Positions 12,011 to 26,871 of a stretch of 64,000 bases of DNA are shown here, in pieces. A model generated the notes under the pieces. It was not told the DNA's origin and ran no database searches. It saw nothing but the letters and a program-made list of their open reading frames with translations. The position numbers were made by a program, and so were the translations under genes. Each line of letters opens with the position of its first letter. Position 1 is the first letter of the stretch. The DNA is from Whitmania pigra (taxonomy: Eukaryota > Annelida > Clitellata > Hirudinida > Haemopidae), in NCBI GenBank assembly GCA_021613335.1, contig JAJTWR010000308.1, positions 2,320,001 to 2,384,000 on the forward strand, read 5' to 3'.

Positions 12011-12949
12011 TCAGAGATCTGCAAAACGGACTGGAGGTTTGGAGATCCTTCCTGACCTAGTCCGGTATTCAGTCATAGTAGAATCAGTGGGGTGTACTGA
12101 AGGTGCTTCAGTCGGTTCTTGGTTGTTTTCATTGACCTCTATGGGATCGTCCGTTTGAACTGAAATGACTGGAGGAGATTCCTCTGTGGCTATGAGATGA
12201 CGCCGATTTCTCTTGAGTTTTCCACCCGACTCTGTAGTCACGATGTACGATCGAGGGGCGTCATGCTTGTTGTCCACTTGTCCTAGAATCCACTGGCTTT
12301 GATGACGTATTCTAACTGTTTCTCCTGGCTGCAGTTCTGGTAGGCTACGAGCTCCTCTGTCGTAGTACATCTGCTTTTTCTGCAAGTTTTTTAGTTGTTT
12401 CTGGCCATTAACCGCTTGGGGCATCAGCAGAGACTTTGGAGCTGGCAGTTTAGTTCGAAGAGCTCTACTCATAAGAAGCTGGGCTGGACTGAAGGTACTT
12501 CCAGTGATTGGAGAGGTACGGTATTGCAGAAGACCTATATGAGCGTCTGTTCCTCCTTCATGAGCTTTTTTTGATGCCATCTGTGTCACGCTGTCAATCC
12601 TGCTTATCAGGTTCAGCTCCAGACAAGTTGGCAGGCCCAAGATTGTAGGTACTTGGCGGTTGACCACGAAAAAATCGGTCGGAATACTTCTTCCACGATG
12701 TTGGATGAGAATGGTGACCAATCCTGCTGGGTTCACCTTGTCGTTACTAAATGAAGTGAGTACAGCTTTTGTAGCGCGAAGATGTGGACGATCTTTCATC
12801 TGTCTGAAAACATTTTGTGATAAAATGTTCACCTCTGCACCTGTGTCTAATTTGGACCTAAGGTTGGTTTTACCCACGAGGAGTTCTTTCCACCACGATG
12901 TTTGTTGAACATTTCCAAGCTTGCACATTGACACGAAAAATGATTGCAC
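12011..12949 (-). pseudogene. protease joined to integrase C-terminus of the LTR element
   Basis: This is one open frame of 312 codons. The first part is a retropepsin-like domain with active-site motif LDTGAEVNILS and the later ILGLPTCLELNLI. It runs without a stop into LLQYRTSPITGSTFSPAQLLMSR and LQPGETVRIRHQSQW, the C-terminal integrase region, ending in a Pro/Thr-rich tail and SGRISKPPVRFADL. In a complete element roughly 800 codons of reverse transcriptase, RNase H and integrase core lie between these parts, so a large deletion fused them in frame (near the codons for VTQMASKKAHEGG). Confidence 0.85.
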
Positions 12950-13003
12950 TTCATGGACAGGAGATGGTCTCTGTCTCTCTGTCTTGGCGTCGTCTTGGTA
13001 TTT

Positions 13004-13738
13004 TTACAACATCTGGTGTAATGGTTCTGTTTGCCGCAGGACAAGCACTGCTTGCCGTACGCTGGGCACTTCCTTGGTGGATGCTTTCCTCCAGTTTCCA
13101 CACTGCTTTACATCCAATGCTTGGAGATCGGTGGTGAGTGGTTTTGCGCTCTTTATAGCTAGCACCGCTGAGTTGTCGCCAGTAATACTCTTAACCTGGG
13201 CTTTGCATGACTCCGATGCTCTGCAGATGCTAACTGCTCTTTCGAGAGTGAGTTTGTCGTCTTGAAGGAATCTTTGAAGGAGCGAGCGATCCGCACATCC
13301 GAGTACGATCCTGTCTCTCATCATAGACTCCACTTGGTCTCCGAACTCACATGACTTTGCTTGGCTCTTCAGTTTGGTAACAAATGCGTCAATCGGTTCA
13401 TCCGGCAGCTGTGATAACTGCCAAAAAGCGACCCTCTCCGTGATCGAGTTTAACTTCGGCGTGCAATATGCTTCAAACTTCTTGATCACTTCTTCCAAAT
13501 TGTTAGCATCCGAGTTTCTGTCAAACGTGAATGCGTTGAAGATTGGAAGAGCATCCGGTCCTAAGTAGCTGAGGAGCATGGCTATCTTGATGCTCTCAGG
13601 CTTGTCCAGAGATTCCGAGGCCGTCAAATGTATATTGAACATTTGAATGAACAATCGCCATTCTTCGGCGAGGTTCGCCGTATCGAATCGAAATGTATAA
13701 GATCTATTGAAAATAGAATCTTTCGTCGACTGCGCCAT
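13004..13738 (-). pseudogene. gag capsid region of the LTR element
   Basis: The 244-codon open frame starts MAQSTKDSIFNRS at the LTR edge. It contains blocks typical of Mag/K02A2.6-like gag: EEWRLFIQMFNIHL, AMLLSYLGPDALPIFNAF, FEAYCTPKLNSITERVAFWQL, MRDRIVLGCADRSLLQRFLQ and LTLERAVSICRASE. After about residue 215 the frame leaves gag. The zinc knuckle (CLSCGKQNHYTRCC, C-x2-C-x4-H-x4-C) is encoded in another frame at 13101-12990. That shift is either a lesion or the element's own frame change. The start codon overlaps the primer-binding site. Confidence 0.85.
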
Positions 13739-13891
13739 GTAATGTTTTCGTTATTTTATTTTTTTAACGGTTTAAACCCAATGTCAATAACAGCTAATCA
13801 AAACAGTTCAGAACACAAGATGGCGACGACATACACAAGCCTAACAAAAGATCTCTAATCGAACAAAATATAAACCTAGACATATGTCACA
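13738..13891 (-). repeat. 5' LTR of the Gypsy-type element
   Basis: Direct repeat partner of 11799-11952, 154 bp, with TG...CA ends. The last LTR base (13738) is also the first base of the gag start codon. The T-rich block near the right end carries two of the differences between the repeats. Confidence 0.9.
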
Positions 13892-14090
13892 ATTACCCCC
13901 AGATCTCTTTCACGATTAGACTGCTTCCTCCAAATACATATTCAACTTTGTGTTTCTGCATCCCATATGCATAATGGAGCATTTGCCTACGTTGAAAAGC
14001 ATCTGCCAATCTTCTGCCCATTTGAATAACTTGTTAAAGTCTTCCTTAAGTGTATCCAGTATTTCAGTGCATATTCATTTATCCAAAATG

Positions 14091-15269
14091 ATAAACGGAA
14101 CCGACTCACCACAAACAGGGCTGGAAAACTTAAAGCTGTAAGCTTCTTCAGAAGTACTTCAGAAGGTAATTACAACTCTGAAGCAGAAGACTAAGAATCT
14201 GAGAAGGATGAAGACAGTGAATTTGGTGAAACGGACGCAGAACTTGATTTAAATTAGCACTGTTGCTCTAGTTTTGTATTATTTTTTACTTATGTTGCAA
14301 TAAACTTGTTTAACTAATCACGAACCATCACTTTCCAACAAATTAAAAAAAAACAAAAAAAAACATGTTTTTTTACATCTCTAGGCGTACCCAGGGACGT
14401 ACCGAAGGCAAAAACAGTGGAGACATAAAGGACAGTTTTTGCTAACTCATAAAAATGTTTAGTTAATATCTTGTCGATATTTATTGTCCGCTAACAAAAA
14501 CTATTATGACAAACTCAAAACTTTGATGAAATTTAATAATGCAAAAGTCATGACACTGTTGTAAACTTAGTTTTTGGAAATTAATTAAGTTTATATTGCT
14601 AAAATAATTAAATTTATATTTCATTATATTTGATGTCTTTTTCGGGCACGAGGTATCTCCATTAATGTTGTAGACACATTCTCGCTAATCACCAACCAAC
14701 AGCGAGAGTCCAGACAACTCAGAAGTCCAAAGATCCATTTGCATCCTTAAGTACCTCATTATTTAAACACTTAAACTTCTACTATTCAGTTCCGTTAACT
14801 GAACACTTGCTCAAATAAACTTATTACTTAACTTACTTATTTGCGGACTCTCGGGTTATTTATATACATTAATATAGGCATGCAATGTCTTCCGAATAAT
14901 AAACATAAAATCTACTGTTTAGAAGATAATAAAAAAATTCATTAATCAGGATCTTGATAATCCATGCTTCAACATGTAATGGTGGTAGTCTGTCGTGGCT
15001 GCCTTGTGTGATTCAGAAGAAAAATGCAATACAAAGCTTGTTCTTTGGTTTTATCGTTTTTGATAGTATAATCAAAATGTTCAAATTCTTCATAAGTGAT
15101 CTGAAACGGCCTTTCCTTAATTTACAGGGAAGCTTAGCTAGGTTGAAAAGGTTAACTTCAGACAGTCTTTCCAGTTTCCAGTTATCAGTTAATGAACTTT
15201 TCAATGTGACCAGTTTTCATTCGTGTACTTATGTAATTTCTTTTTTTTTCTTATTACTCTGCTTTGGTT
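14091..15269. other. intergenic, repeat-rich, no gene recognised
   Basis: The left part (14091-14260) contains an acidic open stretch with runs of Asp/Glu codons ending in a stop, possibly another transposon remnant. Around 14340-14420 are A-rich sequence and hAT-like terminal motifs (CTAGGCGTACCCAGGGACGTACC). The remaining sequence is AT-rich and featureless. Confidence 0.35.
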
Positions 15270-15319
15270 CCGACAGGTATCCTTAAAGGAGTTTTCCCGT
15301 CTTCAAACGTTTTGGCCCT
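15270..15319. repeat. dispersed repeat fragment, copy 2
   Basis: It shares the ordered motifs CCGACAGG and CGTC-TCAAACGTTT-GGCCC with 1959-2010. In both places the sequence downstream becomes GC-rich. It probably marks one end of the decayed element that occupies 15320-16560. Confidence 0.5.
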
Positions 15320-16560
15320 TTGAATCTTCTTAAGTTGTCGGAGGGGCGGGCGGGCATTATTAATTATCATATTTATTTACAAATACAACAATAACGTCCT
15401 TACATTTATTATAGAAATAGAGAATGTCGATCGCCTCCATCCCAGTTGTCTCCAGCAGTCATGAAAGTTCTCAGTGGCTTCTTCACACAGTGAACTCAAT
15501 GTATGCAAATTGGGCCTTACAATTTCTTTGTAGAGAGAAATTTTCTGGACTCGACCGCGGGCCTTTGCGTAAACGAGGTTTTGTCAGCAGTTTTGCGAGT
15601 TTATTTCGGCCCATTTTTCCGGACAATACCACGTCTCTCATCCAATGATTTGACCTCGTCGTTCGGTGGATCATTCACACCGGCGACCGACGACTTTTCT
15701 CTAGTGGCCTCTTAAGTCTTACTCCGGCTCTTCATGTGCCACATCCAGAATGATGCAACTTCAGAGGACCTCAGACATCTAGCCTTTGTTCTCTATCGGC
15801 TAGGCAATCCAAACTTGAAAGATTAAATCGACCTGCCGACTACGCCTCTTGCGCCAACCTCGATGGGGAAGAGGTCTGTCCGGTATCCTTTCGCTTCCAG
15901 GTCCATCGACAGATCTGCATATTTATCCGATTTGAGCTCGTTGCTATTATAGTCTGTCCTCCCACGGTACCGTCAGCTCTACTAAAATGATGTCATCCGT
16001 CAACGACGTCACGAGTACCAAATCCGACCTCTTGCCACTTTCTATCAGCACCTGGGGGTGGTGCCTCATCCCTTCTAGGTCGGCTGCAATGGTTCAGTCG
16101 TTTGCCTCTGCAAGAATGTCTCTCCTGGAAGTTTGGCATCTCTTTTTGCAGAGGAGTGCGAAGCCCTCGCGTAAGAAACAGATCTTTCGCTGCTTTGTGA
16201 TCGTGCGCGAATTTCCTGTTTAGACTGCTGCTTTTGCGGCCTCAAACACTTTTCGAAGGACTTGGTATGTCGCTATATGTACGGACCGTTGGCAAGGGCA
16301 TACGTTGATGAGCACGCTAAGCAGTGTCTCGGTTCTGCCAAAGAGCCGGAATTCGGAGTTTTCGACCAAACCCCAAACCTCACTTTTGTAGATTGTCCCT
16401 GGAGGACAACTGCTCGTACGGGGACGTCTTCCACATTTCGCTCCAGGTAAGGGATCGTTGCGTCACGTCTTCCCATGTATTCCACTTACACTGTTGTGAT
16501 TACTGAACCGCCCTCGTGACTCGGTCTTGTTCCACTTTTTGTAGTGAATGGTCATATCAT
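15320..16560. repeat. GC-rich decayed transposable-element sequence, class unknown
   Basis: Base composition jumps from about 30% to about 50% GC and returns to AT-rich at 16560. Many short open frames of 60-80 codons exist on both strands, with no long one. This is what a decayed retroelement looks like in this genome, and the start shares a repeat with 1959-2010. A minus-strand piece at 16485-16273 (GRRDATIPYLERNVEDVPVR) resembles LINE C-terminal sequence only vaguely. I could not assign a family. Confidence 0.45.
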
Positions 16561-16936
16561 AAAAGTTTCTCGTCTCTAAACAGTCTGATATGATAATACA
16601 TCATATCACCCTGATTCTGAAAAAGTGATGCTATTAGTAACAATGGATGAACACTTGATTTCACCATGGATGGACGATGTCTTGTGAACATTTATGAAAT
16701 AAAAACACATTAAATCAATTTGAAACAAGAATGTCGTAATTGGTAGCTTTACCCTTTATGATACAAGTTGCTTTGTGACAGTTTTTAAAAATTACTGTAA
16801 TATGTTTTATATAATTATCAAGAAATTTACGCTTCGTTAAGTTTAAAAATTATAAAAAAAAATCAATTTATTTTTTATTTATTTATTTATTCATTAGACA
16901 AAATTGGAGGACCTAGTTGGACCGCTAACACAACTG

Positions 16937-17695
<759 letters not shown>

Positions 17696-18099
17696 TGATC
17701 TTGGTTTAATCCTTTGCTAAATTGTTAGTTCGGACATGTGACACACTCTGATGTGCGTCTGAGATTTGTGACAGTGTAACATGGGGGAGGAGTTTTAAAA
17801 TGGTCTAAAATAGTTATTTAATAATTGTTTTTTAAAATCAAATGTCACAAATTGTTTAGAATCGATCTCGATATTAAGCAAACTATTAACACAATTACAA
17901 TGGATCTATTCGATGCTAAGTGTTCTTCAAAATTTTGAACCGAATTAAACCGCTGAAATAATTACGTTTTTAAATAAATTCTATTAATTTGGGCAAAAAT
18001 AATATTAATATGAGTACAAATTTCATCGGTGTCAGGTGAAGTGAATGGAATGTTATTTTCGGGATTTTAGTTTTTCGTTTTATTTATTTTTTTGCAGAA

Positions 18100-20861
18100 A
18101 TGACTGGTCGGTGAATAAATTTAATGTTAATGATTTGTAATATATATTTGTGATTTCATCTTTTTTGTCGTGCAATAATCTGTCAATACAAAAGGAGTCG
18201 ATTTTTTAAAATCATATTAAAGCAACTTTTTAGAATCTCCTGACATACCAGATGCTCAAGAAAGTGACGATGTCGCCCAACTCAATCTAGGGCAAACCCT
18301 TTTGTTGGAGGCACAAGTTGAAGCTGATGTCGAAAAAGAATTTGAAGCAGTCAAATGGCTTGTGAGATCATCAAGAAACGGGAATGAAAAAGCTACAGAA
18401 TTGCTTAGAAATTGCTTAACAAACAATATAGGTAAAATGCATAAATAACTTTAAAAGATCTAATAATTTTTTTCTTTCAATGTCATTGTATTGTAAAGGT
18501 ATCAATGAAGGTAATGTTCAAGATGTCAAGTGGTGCATCAGCAAAAGTTCATGGGAAAAACGAAGTAGGGCAGCTGCAAGCAAACTTTTTCGTAAAATAT
18601 GTTTGGAAGACAGAAAATTGACACCAAGCGAATATAAAAAGCGAGTTAAAGAGATTTCTCAGAGCTCTCTAGAGAAGAAATTGTTGGAAAAAGGTAATGC
18701 TTTCAATGTCATTGTTTGCTCATTTGCTATATCAGCTTGTTAAAAGATTGCTCTCATTAACTTTTTGTTTTTAGCTGTTAAAAATGGCATTTCTGAAGAA
18801 GCTTTTGTAGACAGAGTCATTTATCAGCTCCAAGGAAAATCGAAGTGGTCGTTAAAATCACTCATGCGAATTGATGCAGATGATGACAACATTTCTTCAT
18901 GGAAAAAGGTTTATTTTTAAATTATTTGACAAGTATTTTGTTAATGGTAATTGTAGATTATATTCTTTTTAAAATAGCTTCAATTAATAATTTCTACAAT
19001 CACGAATTCATTTAATTATTGACTGAGTTGCATTTAGTCATTTTTAGTGAAAATTTCTATTTTTAATCTGTTTTCAGTTCAGCCCTCACCATTTTGCATC
19101 TTTATGTTGCAGATTATTTTGAACCCTGTCCAAAGTTTAACATGGATTGTAGACAGTATAATAGAAACGGCTGGAACACAAGGAATGAATTGGCTGAGAA
19201 CTCTAATTCCAGTGCAGCAAGTGTACTTGCTCGTGGTGCTCTTCATTTACAGTCTGATTTCAATCGATGCAGTCTTGTGGATTTTCCCAATAATTGGATT
19301 CTACATTTCATTTATTTCTATAATTATATGCACGATGCAGATGTTCTATGCTAAAAGAAAACTCAGTGATGTGAGAGCTTTGGCAGACATGCTGGAAAGA
19401 TTTGGTGAAACTTTCATCCAGGAAAGTGCTGAATCAGCTTACAGCTGGTCTTCTCTCACTCCCTATGTCACTTTTTTTGTTTCTCTCCCATTAATGATCG
19501 TCACGTTCGTCGCTGCCGATAAATCGTGGGTGCCATGTGCCGAGATATGCTGCATTGCATTTGTTATAACGGTTGCATCCTGGTTTGCATTGAGTGATAA
19601 TTATGATCACTTGGCCATACTTGCCATTTTGTTGGACAATATTTCGACTTTACCCAATATTATCGAGACTTTTCCAAGGATACCTGTCATCTATCATCTT
19701 CTCCATGCGATAGGAAGTTCAGGCATATCAATGGAAATTGCAACAGGATTTTATGTGAATATTGGTATTCCTTCAATTGCTTATCTCATTGTTCCCATAC
19801 TTTTTATCAGAATGGCTATGAAAAATTCATGGAAAGGTACTTATCAAATAATGATTCCCCATCTAGTGTGCTTTTTTTGGTGGAGGATTGTAGTTATGTT
19901 CTATGCAGAGACGACATGGTATCAGCTACTGAAGGCTTCTTTTGGTTGGGCCATAATAGTAATTCTCAGTCCGTTTCTTGCTATTATTGGTCTTTTGTGG
20001 CTTGCATTTCAATTCTTGAGAGTTTTTTCCATCTCTGGCATAATGAAAATTGCAACAACAATGTGCCTTTTGGCCGGGGTAGCACTTTATACATATTGGT
20101 CCAGAGGAGGATTCAAATTTGGAAAATTTAGTCTTGAAAAGAAATCATATAAATCTAATTTTATTCTCACATTAGTTATGCTGGCATCATTTATACCATT
20201 GATGTATATAGCCACTCCTGATACAGATGACTCTGAGAAATCAATCCATTATCTTCCTTGGGACATATATCATAATCATTGTGGTGTTTTAGAAAACAGT
20301 AACTTACAAACGATGTCTGAGTGCCAACATTTTCTGCAAGACAAGGTGAGTTGGGAAGGACATGTCCAGAAAATTACAATCAAGAAGTCTGACAATCCAG
20401 CAGAGAACTTTGTCAATCTACTTCCGTTGTTTTTATCAGAATGGTTGAAATGCACCTACGGAACAGATTATGACTCGCTGGAAGGATTGTCCGAAATGTC
20501 GAGAGATATAATCAAGTACAACAAATTGCAAGGTAGAAATTGTCATCTAAAGAGTTTTACCAGATACACATATGAGATTGAAACTCAGATTGGAGATAGC
20601 AAGGTCAAGCTTCTAGCACCGCACACATTTCTTGATTTTCTTGTTAAATTAAAAAAAGGTCACATCATCGCTTTCAAAGGCTACCTCTCTGAGAACTTGC
20701 TTGTTCCAGTTGTAAATGTTTATAATTTGAAATGTCTGAATTGCATGGAGGAGATCAGAGCAGCTTCACAGCAAGGAGAGTCTACATTCTTGAACACAAT
20801 AAAACAGGGGATGTCCAAGATATTCAATTTTTTCTTTGCACCATTTGCTGTTCTTGAATAG
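18100..20861 (+). CDS. WFS1: wolframin, ER membrane protein
   Basis: Wolframin is an endoplasmic reticulum membrane protein linked to Ca2+ balance and the stress response. Exons 18234-18431, 18499-18693, 18775-18908 and 19113-20861 keep phase. A 7-nt first coding exon at 18100-18106 (ATGACTG before GTCGGT) would complete a frame of 760 residues, against about 890 in mammals. The N-terminal third is cytosolic with Sel1-like helical sequence (EKEFEAVKWLVRSSRNGNEKATELL). The long last exon supplies many hydrophobic segments (LLVVLFIYSLISIDAVLWIF, YVTFFVSLPLMIVTFVAA and others) and then a lumenal Cys-containing C-terminal domain (NHCGVLENSNLQTMSECQHF, LKCLNCMEEI). The family call is firm; the first exon is tentative. 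Confidence 0.9.
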
Positions 20862-22296
20862 TGTATTTGCTGAAGATACTCAACCTCATCATGGACATTA
20901 ACGTTGCTTTACATCTGAATTTTGCTGTCCAAAATTTGCTTAGCGTTTTTGCTTGCAATAACTATTGAATTTATTATTTTTTACTGATGAAAAATCTGCA
21001 AAAGCAAATGTGAATTCTTGGAGTTACTTGATTCGGGTTATTCGGTGACATTACCCAGGTAGCTTTGTATAAGATTCGCTGCTAAAGGTGACATTGAAAC
21101 TGCATTGAAATAATATCGGAAATGGATGTGGTGGCTGACAGAGACAGACGTTTTGTACTGATAAGCAGGAACGTAATTTTTCTTGTTTTAGACTAGACTC
21201 AAGAGGTCACCTCATGTCTTGTGAGGGCTCGCCCCCCTCCCCCTAAATTTACACATGCGTATAAAGTGCTTAATATTTTATTAATTTAGTTCAATTCACT
21301 AGTATTATTTGATATTGTAAATAGAATCCAATGTAAAATGATACAGTCAGATTAAAATCACTTAACATCCACAAATGAAATTTACCAATTTCAACAATGC
21401 ACCTCTTGCGCACATTCGTAACAACCGCAGGGATTTGGTGATCTCAATTCTCTTCTGTTTGTCCAGATAGTTTGTTGGACCATCGAGCAACAGGAAATTG
21501 TTTTCGGAAGATGCGGGTATTATAAACAATTTCTGGTTTATGACAAGTTATATGCTGCCGTTGCCGCCACCCCAAATTACGTTCCTGCTTATCATAAGGG
21601 CCAACCATTTATGACGTCCACACGGAGGAGAGTTCTGAACAAAGCGTGGGGTTAGCAAAATGTGGTGGACGTCCGCAAAAACAATAAACGTAGTAAAATG
21701 AAGCTACTTTTCAACAATTCGACCCACAGATTGCGCGTTTGAATTCATAAATTTTAGGTATATAAATTGTCGCATTATCGTAAGCTCTTCAGAAAGGGCG
21801 TCAAAACGGTGTGGATGACCGCGGACAGGGGCACAGAAATCAAGCTTTATGTGGAAGTCATACTTATGACGGCTGCCTGAACATTACCATCAAGATTATC
21901 CTTGCCATTGACATCGTTAAGCGGCAAGCCAGAAAATTACGAGTCTTCAATCTACCCCAGAGGCTGCACTACACAGTCAGTGACAACCAAATGCACAAAA
22001 ATCTTGACAGCTCAAGTTCAACCATCAGGTCTTAACTAAATCACAGGTTCCAAGCAATTATTAATAACATAGTCTGATAATGAACGCCAAAATTAACCAT
22101 CAACTTGTCAACCCGCCAATAGCTACAAGGTGTCAGTTTCCAATTTACAAGATGGAAATAAAAGAATTGAACAACTCTAAAACCAAATGTTTAATCATGT
22201 ACTACATTCTTCCCCACAAAGTGATATTTTCAACTAATTTCCATTGCAACTTTACTGTCTCCAGCACCTGGTGAAAGTCAGCAATCAAGTTAATTT
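20862..22296. other. gap between convergent WFS1 and RUVBL2, holding one MITE-like repeat
   Basis: It holds both 3' UTRs. 21159-21594 is a repeat with inverted ends. The rest is AT-rich; a 74-codon open frame at 21811-22035 shows no family features. Confidence 0.5.
21159..21594. mobile_element. MITE-like element with CAGGAACGTAATTT ends
   Basis: A 21-bp inverted repeat with at most one change begins TGATAAGCAGGAACGTAATT at 21159 and recurs inverted at 21574-21594. The inner sequence near the right end (GGGGTGGCGGCAACGGCA, read inwards) matches the start of the repeat at 27772 (GGGGAGGCAACGGCA). Both belong to a family whose ends read CAGG(G/A)(A/T)CGTAATTTGGGG. No clear direct target duplication was found, because the bases outside are part of the palindrome. 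Confidence 0.65.
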
Positions 22297-24993
<2,697 letters not shown>

Positions 24994-25294
24994 TTTCAAA
25001 CATTCAGTCTTTCCTTAGTTATCATTCACTTGGTGATGAGAAAAGCAGCTACTTGAATTTTTTTTAAATTATTTATAATTGAACTTGCACGACCTATTAA
25101 AATTAATTTATAAAATTATTGCTTATAATATTCAACTAAATTTATTGTATAACGATGCTAATTGAAAGATTAATTTAAGATAAGATTGACAGCACCTACA
25201 GAGATTATACATTTTTTTGCAAACTTAAAATTATTTGTTCATTATTTAGTCTCAAATTCATTTTAAAATTTCAAAAATCTCTCAAAAAATCAAA
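24994..25294. other. upstream region of RUVBL2
   Basis: AT-rich sequence before the pogo/Tigger relic. The RUVBL2 promoter should be here; no distinct element is visible. Confidence 0.35.
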
Positions 25295-25296
25295 TA

Positions 25297-26299
25297 CAAT
25301 GAAACCCGCTTATCTCGATCTCGGTTAACTCGCTAACCCTATATTAAGTCGACGTTTTTGAAGTAAACCGCTAAAATCCCTTTTTGTCTCAGTATTTTCT
25401 CATGGGTTTTGTGGATTCATTTATGTCGCCGAACACTAATATCTCGATCCCAAAAGATTGTCGAATTCGGCACTTTACATCAGTTATCTCGATCTCCCTG
25501 ACTAATCGACAATTTTGAAGCGGAACCGCCAAAATGTCAATTTTGTTTTGTAGCAGTTTTTTATCGGTTATGTCGATTCACATAGGTCGCCGAGCCCAAT
25601 TCACTCTTACTGGTATTGTATGAGGGGTACTCTTTAGCTATTAGCTAAAGTTTTTGTTTTTTTTGTTCTAACTATGTCTGGAGGTGTTAAGAGAAAACTG
25701 GACAATCAGTCAATAGAGAAAAAGTATGAAATCATACTTCAGCTAGAACAAGGACAAAACTAGTATACCTTTGTCTTCAGCATGGCATTCCAGCAAACAC
25801 CATTTCAGAATGGAAAAAGAAGGCCGACGTGATAAAGCAAATGTACGAGAAGTCTGTCTTTGATCCAGCAATAAAAAAAAGTGTCTGAGCTCAAAGATGT
25901 CGAAGATGCAGTGCTTCAATGGTTCGCAACTTCGCGTAAGGGAGGATTTTGTGAGGGATCTTTGTATTTGCAATATAGGAAAAAATAATTATAAAGGTTC
26001 ATATCGAGAATCGTTTCTTATTGCGAATTGGTAAATTCCTGTTATTAGTTGGTTTACACATGCGTTTTGTTGTTAGCAAACATGCAAGTACATATTATTG
26101 TTAACAATATCAAATATTAATTGCTATTACGTAAAAAATGAAAAAAAAACACGAGCCTGTACATTCAAATGTATTAATGAACATTATGTACATAAAGAAA
26201 TTTCAAGCACATGTTAATATATAGTCCCCATATTGATTTCCGATTATCTCGGGGCTTTTTGACAAACTTCTAGGCCGGCGACAAAACCATGTTAGACTG
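25297..26299 (+). mobile_element. pogo/Tigger-type element relic
   Basis: TA flanks both ends (25295-25296 and 26300-26301). The left end CAATGAAACCCGCTTATCTC and the right end read inwards, CAGTCTAACATGG, are diverged inverted ends of the Tigger/pogo kind. The interior carries the N-terminus of a CENP-B-like transposase (25675-25960). At 1003 bp it lacks the DDE domain, so it is an internally deleted copy. Confidence 0.75.
25675..25960 (+). pseudogene. pogo/Tigger transposase N-terminal DNA-binding region
   Basis: It begins MSGGVKRKLDNQSIEKKYEI (CENP-B N-terminal helix-turn-helix). An in-frame stop follows after LEQGQN. The second block HGIPANTISEWKKKADVI is the expected GIP-STIS-W recognition helix. 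A one-base shift in an A-run near 25880 leads to LKDVEDAVLQWFATSRKGG, the start of the Tc5-type HTH. The catalytic domain is absent. At least one stop and one frameshift make it a pseudogene. Confidence 0.8.
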
Positions 26300-26871
26300 T
26301 AATTGTTTCTGATATCGGGATCGCTAGGGTTGGTGTCACCCGGTGCGGAAAACTAATATCCTTTAAGACTTTAACATAAACCATAAGTTATGGCCCCACA
26401 TATCTGAAAAAGGTACAAATAAAAAAAAGTTTTTGGTTTATCGATGGAATTTGTCGCTGGTTGAGAAGCTAAGCTGACAAGCAAAAAAGTCCATATCATA
26501 AAATGTGGGGATTAAGATTTTCGCCCCTAAAATGGTGTCACCCTCTTAGCCACGACTTCAGAGGGGTTTCGGCGTCCGTAGAGAATGTCTTTGGTGTCCC
26601 TTCCCCTCTTTTAACCTTATTAATTTTTCCTCTCTCACCATCTTAGTCATGCTAAATGTAATTCCACTTCATGTCAGTGGCCGATCTAGAACACTTTGGC
26701 GGGGAGCCATACTGAAAAATACTCCTTAAGGTTTCCCCAAACGGCTTGCTGAAACTATACGATGGATATTTCACAACCATTTGATTATTATTCTATTTGG
26801 ACCATTGCAAAATTGAATTACAAAAATTATATCAGGTTTTTGTACATTCAAATTTATTCAAATTAAAAGTT

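Larger units (their letters stand above)
11799..13891 (-). mobile_element. Mag-clade-like Ty3/Gypsy LTR retrotransposon, internally deleted
   Basis: Two 154-bp terminal repeats (13738-13891 and 11799-11952) begin TGTGACATATG and end AACATTACA, and differ at about four positions. ATTAC duplications flank the element at 11794-11798 and 13892-13896. Next to the 5' repeat, 13737-13727 reads TGGCGCAGTCG on the minus strand, complementary to the 3' end of a tRNA-Ser plus CCA. A purine tract AAGGGGAGA abuts the 3' repeat. Inside are gag, a zinc knuckle, an aspartic protease and the integrase C-terminus. Reverse transcriptase, RNase H and the integrase core are absent, so it cannot move by itself. 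Confidence 0.92.
10393..14090 (-). mobile_element. CR1-like LINE reverse transcriptase remnant, split by two later insertions
   Basis: Minus-strand fragments read in order as one LINE ORF2 C-terminal half. At 14070-13897 there is WAEDWQMLFNVGKC...RDLGVI. At 11790-11540 there is AKKANRVLGMIKR, LRLYKALVRPHLENCVQVW and RRAIRMIEGFGKLSY. At 10650-10395 there is LTTLEKRRNRGDLIEAFKIL and RTRVVSLWNKLDKE. These are the conserved blocks downstream of the catalytic site in CR1/RTE-like elements. An LTR retrotransposon (11799-13891) separates the first two blocks and an L2-like fragment (about 10657-11540) the last two. Internal stops show that it is dead. The 5' portion is missing. Confidence 0.85.

Noticed and set aside
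7787..14390. An even larger hAT element spanning both nested blocks, with CAGTGGCGTACCTAG at the left and CTAGGCGTAC at the right
   Set aside because: The ends are only partly alike and no matching 8-bp flanks were found, so the two motifs are more likely separate decayed ends.
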